Of a stretch of DNA of 34,110 nucleotides, positions 23,519-29,795 are shown piece by piece. The translations under genes and the position numbers were made by a program. The stretch's first letter is position 1. Each line of letters begins with the position of its first letter. Location of the stretch: the NCBI RefSeq assembly GCF_001028135.1, contig NZ_LDNM01000091.1:1-34110 (forward strand), given 5' to 3'. The notes beneath the pieces are model-generated. The model did no database searches. It saw only the letters and a program-made list of their open reading frames with translations, and was not told the origin of the DNA. This DNA is from Xenorhabdus griffiniae (GTDB lineage Bacteria; Pseudomonadota; Gammaproteobacteria; Enterobacterales; Enterobacteriaceae).

Positions 23519-23560
23519 AACGAAGCCCCCGACTACTGGTAATAGTCAGAGGGCTTCTAA
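23519..23560 (+). ncRNA. C4-like structured antirepressor leader 3
   Basis: GAAGCCC (23522-23528) pairs with GGGCTTC (23551-23557); inner GACTA (23531-23535) pairs with TAGTC (23543-23547). Downstream TCTAAATCGTCTAATAC matches the tails of leaders 1 and 2. Here the A-C mismatch of the other leaders is a full G-C pair, a compensatory change. It precedes an Icd-like ORF and antirepressor, the P1 order c4-icd-ant. Confidence 0.65.
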
Positions 23561-23591
23561 ATCGTCTAATACCATCTCAAGGAAAATAGAC

Positions 23592-23984
23592 ATGTCTATT
23601 ATAGCAACTAAAGAAGTTAGTAAAACTATTAACGTTCCATTTTATGGCTCAGATCTCTATGTTGTTAATTATAATGGTGAGCCGTATGTACCGATGATGG
23701 ACTCAACTGTTATTGACATTATAAACATTGCTTTATACACTTGTCTTAGAGGCCTCGAAACCCTCCCCAAACCGGACTTAACCAACCCCGTCAGTGTTGG
23801 ATTTTTTGTGCCTAATTTTGATAATAGCCTAAAAGCTATTACTCCCCCGATCAAAGTCGGGAGGGCGACTAATACAACACCTGAAAAGGGAATAAGTCCG
23901 CGGCTGTTTGGGCCGTTTCGAGCCTCCCGGCACCACACCGATTGTGGTAACTCGAAGAAACCAAACGAGGTCATCCATGACTAA
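23592..23984 (+). CDS. Icd-like ORF with antirepressor-like N-terminus
   Basis: A 130-aa frame with two distinct parts. Residues 1-40 (MSIIATKEVSKTINVPFYGSDLYVVNYNGEPYVPMMDSTV) resemble the start of P22-type antirepressor N-domains. Residues about 65-130 (SVGFFVPNFDN, PIKVGRATNTTPEKG, FRASRHHTDCGNSKKPNEVIHD) resemble the Icd-like/Ash leader proteins that precede ant genes in P1-type immunity regions. Its stop overlaps the next ATG by 8 bp (CATGACTAA), so reading through it should control antirepressor translation, as icd does for ant in P1. It may be a fusion left by recombination. The Icd likeness is from memory of the family pattern. Confidence 0.6.
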   Translation: MSIIATKEVSKTINVPFYGSDLYVVNYNGEPYVPMMDSTVIDIINIALYTCLRGLETLPKPDLTNPVSVGFFVPNFDNSLKAITPPIKVGRATNTTPEKGISPRLFGPFRASRHHTDCGNSKKPNEVIHD

Positions 23985-24495
23985 TCAATTAACCTTCCGT
24001 AGCACTGTATTTAATCCAGTATCCCATGCCAACAAGATTTGGTTTACTGCTGTCGAGCTAGCGAAGGCTCTTGAGTACAAAAAATCAGATGCGGTTACTC
24101 AGATTTATGACCGTAATTCCGATGAGTTTACCTCAGCGATGACTGAGACACTCAAAATGAGGGTCTCAGGGAATTACCAGAAAACAGTGCGAGTCTTCTC
24201 CCTTAGAGGTGCTCATCTGATAGCAATATTCTCAAAGACAAGTGTCGCTAAAGAGTTCCGTAAATGGGTACTGGATATACTGGATCGTGAGGTTGAGAAA
24301 ACTTCGACAATTATAAAACCTCAGCCACCTAATTTCAGATACATCATTAAGATGGAGGTTTACGATAACTATCTCAACAAAACTGAAACTTTTACAGGTG
24401 GAACTGAGACGCCGGAGGGCATCATTGACGGAGTAGCAAGACGATACGGATTTTACATTGAAAACCTGCTCTCCCTGCCGATGAATATATTCTAA
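23977..24495 (+). CDS. BRO-N antirepressor, short form
   Basis: A 172-aa protein. Residues 1-110 are a BRO-N domain (NQLTFRSTVFNPVSHANKIWFTAVELAKALEYKKSD..., VRVFSLRGAHLIAIFSKTSVAKEFRKWVLDILDREVEK) strongly similar to the gene at 19397. The C-terminus (RYIIKMEVYDNYLNKTETFTGG, PEGIIDGVARRYGFYIENLL) is unrelated to that of the paralogue and short. ACGAGG (23965-23970) lies six bases before ATG 23977; a longer in-frame start at 23908 falls within the Icd-like ORF and is unlikely. It is coupled to the Icd-like ORF and followed by the border motif. Confidence 0.82.
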   Translation: MTNQLTFRSTVFNPVSHANKIWFTAVELAKALEYKKSDAVTQIYDRNSDEFTSAMTETLKMRVSGNYQKTVRVFSLRGAHLIAIFSKTSVAKEFRKWVLDILDREVEKTSTIIKPQPPNFRYIIKMEVYDNYLNKTETFTGGTETPEGIIDGVARRYGFYIENLLSLPMNIF

Positions 24496-24500
24496 CACCA

Positions 24501-24513
24501 AGCCACGGACGGC
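24501..24513 (+). repeat. Antirepressor 3' border motif, copy 3
   Basis: AGCCACGGACGGC, five bases after the short BRO-N gene stop; a one-base variant of the other copies. Confidence 0.55.
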
Positions 24514-24522
24514 TAAAACTGA

Positions 24523-24538
24523 TTTTGTATATACAAAA
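24523..24538. promoter_or_regulatory. Perfect 16-bp palindrome upstream of RHH gene
   Basis: TTTTGTATATACAAAA is fully self-complementary and lies 22 bases before ATG 24561. It is a good candidate operator for autoregulation by the ribbon-helix-helix protein. Confidence 0.7.
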
Positions 24539-24560
24539 AATACGGTCTAGGAACAGAGAA

Positions 24561-24914
24561 ATGAGCAAACATACTGATAAGCGAACAAACCTGATAGCTT
24601 CCATTGATGAAGCATGGGATAACGGTGAGCTTGGTCGCAGTGAAGCTCACGTCAAAGTGTCTGATGATATAACAGATGAACTGATTAATGAGGCATTGGA
24701 TTTGCAACCAATTTCAATCAGGTTGAATAAGTCTCTGATTGAAGACCTGAAAATGATAGCTGACCTTAATGGCTTGGGCTATCAGCCGTTAATCAGGCAA
24801 GTTTTAAATCGTTTTGCCAATAGTGAGAAAAAACGGATTCTGATAGAAGCTCATAACAAAGCGATGAAAAGCGAAAAAGGAAAATCAGCAAATAAGCGCC
24901 ACAGGGCAGCCTGA
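24561..24914 (+). CDS. BrnA-like ribbon-helix-helix protein (orphan antitoxin?)
   Basis: A 117-aa protein. The C-terminal half (QPISIRLNKSLIEDLKMIADLNGLGYQPLIRQVLNRFANSEKKRI) is a ribbon-helix-helix of the BrnA/CopG antitoxin type. The N-terminal half (SIDEAWDNGELGRSEAHVKVSDDITDELINEALDLQ) is acidic and could bind a toxin. No BrnT-like toxin ORF is present on either side, so it is either an orphan antitoxin or a stand-alone regulator. AGGA (24549-24552) is eight bases before ATG 24561; the TTG at 24525 falls inside the palindrome and is rejected. Two terminators follow, closing the island. Confidence 0.72.
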   Translation: MSKHTDKRTNLIASIDEAWDNGELGRSEAHVKVSDDITDELINEALDLQPISIRLNKSLIEDLKMIADLNGLGYQPLIRQVLNRFANSEKKRILIEAHNKAMKSEKGKSANKRHRAA

Positions 24915-24933
24915 CTAAAGCAATAACCAATCC

Positions 24934-24954
24934 AACCCGCTTCGGCGGGTTTTT
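24934..24954 (+). terminator. Terminator closing the accessory island, first
   Basis: AACCCGC / GCGGGTT stem with a TTCG tetraloop and a T-run; a strong rho-independent signal. Confidence 0.85.
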
Positions 24955-24965
24955 CACTTCTAACG

Positions 24966-24987
24966 CCGCTTAACTGCGGTTTTTTTA
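24966..24987 (+). terminator. Terminator closing the accessory island, second
   Basis: CCGC / GCGG stem with a TTAACT loop and TTTTTTT. Late transcription of baseplate genes must read through both hairpins or start after them. Confidence 0.7.
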
Positions 24988-25009
24988 CACCCAAAAAGCG
25001 AGGTGCTCT

Positions 25010-25795
25010 ATGTTCGGAATGCCAGAACTACCCAAAATGCCCGATATTCCCAACTGGAAAGGGATCCCCGATGCTGCAATGGATGCGGGTATCAGTCTGG
25101 GCGGTGCTGCATTGATAAATAAGTTGTTTGGCAATTATTGGGGGATCTTCAATCAATATGGAATTCCTCTTCTATTAGCCGACAGCGTGATATCACTGCA
25201 ATACCAGAATCAGTATCGTGTAGTGAGCGCACCGATAGAAAACGGCTCATTCGCTACTTATAACAAAGTCGGGGAACCGTACAAAGTCACTGTTCAATTA
25301 AGTAAAAGCTCAGGCGGTACACTGGAGCGAGGCGCTTTTCTGTCTCAACTGGAGATTTTAGCGAAAAGCACACTGAAATTTCATGTTGTCACACCTGAAT
25401 TTGTCTACACCAATGCCGCTATCGTGGGCTATGACATTGCGAGAGAGGCTAAAGATGGGGCGACCCTTCTTAAAGTGAACCTGCATCTTGAGGAAATCAG
25501 GGAGGTGACAGTCAAATATGATAAGGAAGAAGTCAAAAACCCCGATGATGCCAAGAAAAAGGATACTGGCGACCAGACACAGCAGGTTGAAGTTAATTCA
25601 TCTGGTGGCTCTATGGCAACAATGTTTAAAGAAATAGGAGAGATAAACAAGGATGGCAATATGTCAACAATAAAAGTATTAGCAGAGGGTAGCAAGGTAA
25701 TATTAAAAGGACTTGATGGTATTGCAAATGATTTAATAGAAGCAAAGAAGCAAGCTGAAAATATGGTTAACCAAATAAGTAACGGGAGTTTTTAA
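25010..25795 (+). CDS. Dit-like baseplate/tail protein
   Basis: A 261-aa protein, first of the baseplate genes. It begins MFGMPELPKMPDIPNWKGIP, has a hydrophobic Gly/Ala segment, then a beta-rich domain: NQYRVVSAPIENGSFATYNKVGEPYKVTVQLSKSSG, GAFLSQLEILAKSTLKFHVVTPEFVYTNAAIVGYDIAREA, LLKVNLHLEEIREVTV. This matches the Dit-like N-domain proteins of contractile phages, which form the ring joining tube and hub. The C-terminus is polar (residues 185-215), then helical. AGGTG precedes ATG 25010. It starts after two terminators, so the baseplate operon may have its own late promoter, which I could not identify. Confidence 0.72.
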   Translation: MFGMPELPKMPDIPNWKGIPDAAMDAGISLGGAALINKLFGNYWGIFNQYGIPLLLADSVISLQYQNQYRVVSAPIENGSFATYNKVGEPYKVTVQLSKSSGGTLERGAFLSQLEILAKSTLKFHVVTPEFVYTNAAIVGYDIAREAKDGATLLKVNLHLEEIREVTVKYDKEEVKNPDDAKKKDTGDQTQQVEVNSSGGSMATMFKEIGEINKDGNMSTIKVLAEGSKVILKGLDGIANDLIEAKKQAENMVNQISNGSF

Positions 25796-26067
25796 TGATA
25801 ACCGAAATACCTTTAGAAAAAATTCCGAATCAAACTCTTTCCTTTTTTTTAGAAAGTGATAATTACGATTTAACATTAGAAACAAGACTCGATAATTTAT
25901 TCGCTACTGTTAAGAAAAATGGGGAATATCTGGTATGTAATCGTGTTTGTCGGAATATGACTTATATCTGTCAGTGGCTGGTGTTCTCAGATATAGAAGG
26001 TAATACCGATCCAGAATATTCACAATTAGGCTCTCGATATAGGTTGGTATGGATAAATGGCTTTTAA
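25795..26067 (+). CDS. Baseplate plug protein (Pam3 gp18-like)
   Basis: A 90-aa protein: MITEIPLEKIPNQTLSFFLES, DNYDLTLETRLDNLFATVKKNGEYLVCNRVCRN, YICQWLVFSDIEGNTDPEYSQLGSRYRLVWI. The IPL-x-IPNQ start and LxTRxDNLxAxVxxNGE pattern fit the small baseplate plug family that closes the tube at the hub. It overlaps both neighbours (TAATG at the start, 11 bp at the end), so it is translated in step with the hub. Confidence 0.78.
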   Translation: MITEIPLEKIPNQTLSFFLESDNYDLTLETRLDNLFATVKKNGEYLVCNRVCRNMTYICQWLVFSDIEGNTDPEYSQLGSRYRLVWINGF

Positions 26068-26947
26068 TCGAAAATCAATAAGAATCACCCTCACCCTCTC
26101 AGGTAAAGACGAATCGTTCACCTCCAGTAATCAAAACAAACTCTCTGCAACCGGACTTCGGATCAGCGCCGAGATTAACTACGGCAATGGCGCCATTACG
26201 CCTCATGCGCGAATTAAAGCCTACGGGTTGCCAATGGAAACAATGGAGAAGCTGTTACGTATCAAATGGAATGAGATAACCGCATTGCGCAATAACGTAA
26301 CGATTGAGGCCGGTGAGGAAGGCGAAGAGTTATCACAGGTCTTTAAAGGCGGTATCACTTTTGCTTATCCCGATTTTGGCGATGTGCCTAATGTGGCGCT
26401 GGTGATTGAGTCTCAGACTGCTGTATTGGATAAAATGATGGGTGTTGATGCAGAGAGCTACGAGGGCGATCACGATGCTATTACTATCATGGCAAACATC
26501 TGTAAACGCATAGGCTATACCTTTGAGCCTAATGACGTCAGCGTCAGCGTATCCAACCCGTATCTGCACGGTACTGAAATCGACAAAATCCGGCAACTGG
26601 CCCATGCCGCCAATCTGGATTTGTATATTGAAAATAAAAATATTGCTGTTACCTACAAAGATTTCCCCCGACGAACATTAAAAATTCCGGTTATCTCACC
26701 TGATACTGGATTAATTGGTTATCCGGTTCCGACCATGATCGGGGTTCAGTTCAAGTGCTTCTATGACTCATTAGTGAGGTTCGGTGGCATCGTGCGCATT
26801 GCCGACAGCCAGATAAAAATCTGTAACGGTGACTGGTTGATCTACGGAATCAGGACAATATTAGAAACTGAGCAGGATTCGGCACAGTGGTTCATGGAGG
26901 TCTCAGCCAGTCGGAGAGGTGATAACCATGTCGCAATCAAAAAATGA
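26057..26947 (+). CDS. Baseplate hub protein
   Basis: A 296-aa protein at the usual hub position between plug and spike. It starts MAFNRKSIRITLTLSGKDESF, continues LSATGLRISAEINYGNGAITPHARIKAYGLPMETMEKL and has a gp27/Mu gp44-like middle: ESQTAVLDKMMG, HDAITIMANICKRIGYTFEPN, GTEIDKIRQLAHAANLDLYIENKNIAVTYKD. It should form the trimeric hub carrying the spike. Its 3' end overlaps the spike gene by 20 bp. The hub call is good by both motif and order. Confidence 0.8.
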   Translation: MAFNRKSIRITLTLSGKDESFTSSNQNKLSATGLRISAEINYGNGAITPHARIKAYGLPMETMEKLLRIKWNEITALRNNVTIEAGEEGEELSQVFKGGITFAYPDFGDVPNVALVIESQTAVLDKMMGVDAESYEGDHDAITIMANICKRIGYTFEPNDVSVSVSNPYLHGTEIDKIRQLAHAANLDLYIENKNIAVTYKDFPRRTLKIPVISPDTGLIGYPVPTMIGVQFKCFYDSLVRFGGIVRIADSQIKICNGDWLIYGIRTILETEQDSAQWFMEVSASRRGDNHVAIKK

Positions 26948-27617
26948 ACGGGTATCGTTATATGACCCACAGACTACGGCGGGTGGCGCTCGCAGTCAGG
27001 AGGCGATCATCTGGTCACTCATTGGCAAGATGGGAACAGTAACAATCTGCAAGGTGATGAAAGTTCGTGGTGGTGGCGTTGCTCCTGTGGGTTATGTTGA
27101 CATTCTGCCACTAGTGCAACAGGTAGACGGAGCAGGGAATGTCTACGAGAATGCCATTATCTACAACGTGCCCTATTTCCGGTATCAGGGTGGTGCAAAT
27201 GCCGTTATTCTCGACCCGAAACCCGGTGATTTGGGTATTTGCCTCGTTTGTACCCGTGACATTTCAAAGGTGAAGCGAGCCAAGAACTCAGCGCCGCCGG
27301 AGAGTAAGCGGCGGTTCGATTGGTCTGACAGCCTCTATATCGGCGGCCTGCTGAATGGCGCACCAAGCCAGTATGTCCATTTTCTGGATAGCGGCATTAA
27401 CGTTGTTGCTACAGGGGTAGTGAATGTCAAAGGCACGAAAATCATTTTAGATGCACCAGTAGAGACGACCAGTACTATTCAGGCCAAAAGCGATATCACC
27501 GACAACACCACGACCAACAGCTTGTCTATGGAGAGAATGCGTCAAGTTTACAACAGTCATACCCATCCAGAGCACGGGCAAGGCGCTAACACCAGCCCAC
27601 CTAACCAAAAGGCTTAA
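26928..27617 (+). CDS. Baseplate spike protein (Gp138 N-domain, gpV-like)
   Basis: A 229-aa spike. The N-terminal OB-fold region (GKMGTVTICKVMKVRGGGVAPVGYVDILPLVQQVD, NVPYFRYQGGANAVILDPKPGDLGICLVCTRD) matches Gp138 N-domains. The C-terminal part is a beta-helix (GVVNVKGTKIILDAPVETTSTIQAKSDITDN) ending in YNSHTHPEHGQGANTSPPNQ. The HTHPEHG motif is the HxH type that holds an iron ion at the tip of P2- and phi92-like spikes. GGAGAGG (26913-26919) is eight bases before ATG 26928; the GTG at 26919 overlaps that site and is rejected. Confidence 0.88.
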   Translation: MSQSKNERVSLYDPQTTAGGARSQEAIIWSLIGKMGTVTICKVMKVRGGGVAPVGYVDILPLVQQVDGAGNVYENAIIYNVPYFRYQGGANAVILDPKPGDLGICLVCTRDISKVKRAKNSAPPESKRRFDWSDSLYIGGLLNGAPSQYVHFLDSGINVVATGVVNVKGTKIILDAPVETTSTIQAKSDITDNTTTNSLSMERMRQVYNSHTHPEHGQGANTSPPNQKA

Positions 27618-27618
27618 C

Positions 27619-27972
27619 ATGCGGACATTATTTCTAATGCCTGCCACATGGGATCTCACTCTCGATGTGGCGGGGAATATTGCTATTGCCTCAGACCAGT
27701 ACGCCAGAGCGCAATCAGTGGCTAATGCCTGTCGGGTGTTTGTGAAAGATACGTACTACTCACAGGGCGCGGGCATCCCCTATCTGGAGGAAATACTAGG
27801 CAAAAACCGGTATTCACTGGCGATGTACCGGAAAAATCTGGAGGACGCCGCGATGTCAGTCGAGGGAGTAGTTTCTGCCACAGCGGAACTGAGTACAGCC
27901 AATGACAGGATTGTGCGGGGCAGAATTAAATTTACCGACATTGACGGACGGGAGGGAGTAATAGAACTATGA
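27619..27972 (+). CDS. Baseplate wedge protein (gpW/gp25-like)
   Basis: A 117-aa protein: WDLTLDVAGNIAIASDQYARAQSVANACRVFVKDTYYSQGAGIPYLEEILG. This is the Mu gp46/gp25 pattern with DxxGNxAxAxxxYxxAQxVxxxxRxxxGE-type spacing. It should anchor the first sheath ring at the baseplate. The stop overlaps the next start (ATGA). Confidence 0.85.
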   Translation: MRTLFLMPATWDLTLDVAGNIAIASDQYARAQSVANACRVFVKDTYYSQGAGIPYLEEILGKNRYSLAMYRKNLEDAAMSVEGVVSATAELSTANDRIVRGRIKFTDIDGREGVIEL

Positions 27973-29159
27973 TACCGAAACTACAAATCACCCCTCAGGG
28001 GATATTAGCGCCACCGACCGATGAGATAATCGCGGGAGTGTGGCGGCTAATGCAGTCCTGTTTTGGCGATAATCTCAATAAATCAATGGATACACCGCAG
28101 GGTCAATTAGTCACTACCCTGACCGCCATTATCACCGACGAACGAAATACTCTTATTAACCTCCTAAATAGTTTTGACCCCCGATATGCTGACGGCATGA
28201 TGCAAGATGCGCTGGGTTATATCTATTTTCTACAGCGTCATCGGGCGACAAAATCTGTTGCCGAGGTCACGATTAACGGGCTGGCAAACACGGTTATTCC
28301 TGCTGGATTTCAGGTCACAGATGATACTGGAAAAACATGGAGCACCCAGATAGAAGCGAGGATTGACGATAACGGACTGGCAATAGTGCACGTTTATTGT
28401 GATGTTACTGGCAGAGTTTCAGCCTCGGTTGGAGCTATTAGCCGCGTTGTCAAAAACATCAATGGGGTTGACTCGGTCATCAATAAAACCGCCGCCATTG
28501 TTGGCAGGGATGATGAATCACGGCAGGAGTTTGAACTGAGGCGGCAGGAGTCTGTCGCTATCAATGCCAAAAACACCAATGCCGCCACCTATGGTGCAGT
28601 ATCTAACATCAAAAATGTCATTGACTGTTACGTCGTCGATAACCCAGATAGTGAAACTATTACAGTCGGAGTAACTAATTACCCGTTAATCCGAAATTCT
28701 ATCGCTGTCTCTGTGGTAGGTGGTGATGATAATGAGATAGCACGACAGATTTTGGCTCGAGCCGGAACCGGCTGCTCATTTGTGGGGAATACGACAGTCA
28801 AATATGAGGACACGGACAATTTCCCTTATCTGCCGCCCAGTTATGACATTAAATTCATCCGGCCACATCATATTCCTATTGAATTCATTGTGACATTTGA
28901 GAATAAATTGGGATTGACGCACCAAGATAAATTAGCTGTTCACAAGGCTGTTTTGAATGAATTTGAAGCAGGGAGAGGGAAAGGTCGGATAGCCAAGCGG
29001 CTAATTGCCAGTGACTATATTTGCGCAACCGCCCAGTCAACACGAGAGCGGCTAATATCGATTCAAATAGCAAGAAAGAAAGGCGCTGTGGCTAATTATC
29101 TCGATTTCGGTATTGATGAGTTTCCGACATTATCTATAGATGATATAAGGATTGAGTGA
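27969..29159 (+). CDS. Baseplate J-like protein (Mu gp47 family)
   Basis: A 396-aa wedge component. Typical parts are MIPKLQITPQGILAPPTDEIIAGVWRLMQSCFG, STPQ-like DTPQGQLVTTLTAIITDERN, FDPRYADGMMQDALGYIYFLQRHRATKSVAEVTINGLANTVIPAGF and GRDDESRQEFELRRQESVAINAKNTNAATYGAVSNI. It joins wedges to hub and fibres. Length and order (after gp25-like, before DUF2612) are standard. Overlaps of four and one bases on each side show a tight operon. Confidence 0.9.
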   Translation: MIPKLQITPQGILAPPTDEIIAGVWRLMQSCFGDNLNKSMDTPQGQLVTTLTAIITDERNTLINLLNSFDPRYADGMMQDALGYIYFLQRHRATKSVAEVTINGLANTVIPAGFQVTDDTGKTWSTQIEARIDDNGLAIVHVYCDVTGRVSASVGAISRVVKNINGVDSVINKTAAIVGRDDESRQEFELRRQESVAINAKNTNAATYGAVSNIKNVIDCYVVDNPDSETITVGVTNYPLIRNSIAVSVVGGDDNEIARQILARAGTGCSFVGNTTVKYEDTDNFPYLPPSYDIKFIRPHHIPIEFIVTFENKLGLTHQDKLAVHKAVLNEFEAGRGKGRIAKRLIASDYICATAQSTRERLISIQIARKKGAVANYLDFGIDEFPTLSIDDIRIE

Positions 29160-29785
29160 TGAAAGATATCCGTGAAACATTACTCAGCCAGTACGCCAAT
29201 AGCCCTACCATCTGCACTATTCTCAACTCAATAAATGAAACCATCGACCCCAGAGCTAATGCCGACGAGTTTTATAATTTGGCGGTCAACGTTCTCACGG
29301 CGAGAGGATTCGGATTAGATATTTGGGGGCGTATTGTTGGTATTGGCAGAGATTTATCTATACCCGACCCGAATGTGGATTATTTCGGATTTAAAGAAAC
29401 GAAAAAATTTACACCATTCGACCAGTCACCATTTTATTCTGGAGGAACTGATGCGTCATATATGATGGATGATTCAACATTCAGGGAGGTTATTCTAATG
29501 AGGGCGTATTCAAATATACTGTATGCAACCGCACCTAATATTAATAATTGGCTGGGTTGTTGCTTTTTGCGGGGCCGTTCATATTATCTAATAACCGGAC
29601 ATATGACAGCCAGATATGTATTTGAATATAGATTATCTGAATTAGAAAAAAATCTGATTTACAACCGACAAATATTACCCCGCCCATCGGGAGTGAAAAT
29701 CAGCATTGTAGAATTACCATTAGGTGAATTTTTCGGATTTTACGGAACCGGATTTCAACCATTTGGTCAGGCATCATTTGCATAA
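29159..29785 (+). CDS. Baseplate/tail protein DUF2612
   Basis: A 208-aa protein with the DUF2612 layout (Mu gp48 analogue): RETLLSQYANSPTICTILNSINETIDPRANADEFYNLAVNVLTARGFGLDIWGRIVGIGR at the N-terminus, TFREVILMRAYSNILYATAPNINNWLG in the middle and RPSGVKISIVE...GFYGTGFQPFGQASFA at the end. It is expected to link wedges to tail fibres. AAGGA (29146-29150) is eight bases before ATG 29159; a GTG at 29156 is also possible. Confidence 0.87.
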   Translation: MKDIRETLLSQYANSPTICTILNSINETIDPRANADEFYNLAVNVLTARGFGLDIWGRIVGIGRDLSIPDPNVDYFGFKETKKFTPFDQSPFYSGGTDASYMMDDSTFREVILMRAYSNILYATAPNINNWLGCCFLRGRSYYLITGHMTARYVFEYRLSELEKNLIYNRQILPRPSGVKISIVELPLGEFFGFYGTGFQPFGQASFA

Positions 29786-29795
29786 CAGGTGAATA

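Larger units (their letters stand above)
23318..23591 (+). other. Intergenic leader of antirepressor block 3
   Basis: No gene is seen in these 274 bp. They hold the 3' border motif AAGCCAAGGATGGC (23325-23338), an inverted pair ATTTACAC / GTGTAAAT around 23406-23430, a promoter candidate TTTACA-N16-TAATAA (23473-23478, 23495-23500) overlapping the palindrome ATTACGTAAT, and structured leader 3. The palindromes are likely operators. Confidence 0.55.

Noticed and set aside
23669..23974. 101-codon minus-strand frame
   Set aside because: Antisense to the Icd-like ORF; no ribosome site and no family likeness.
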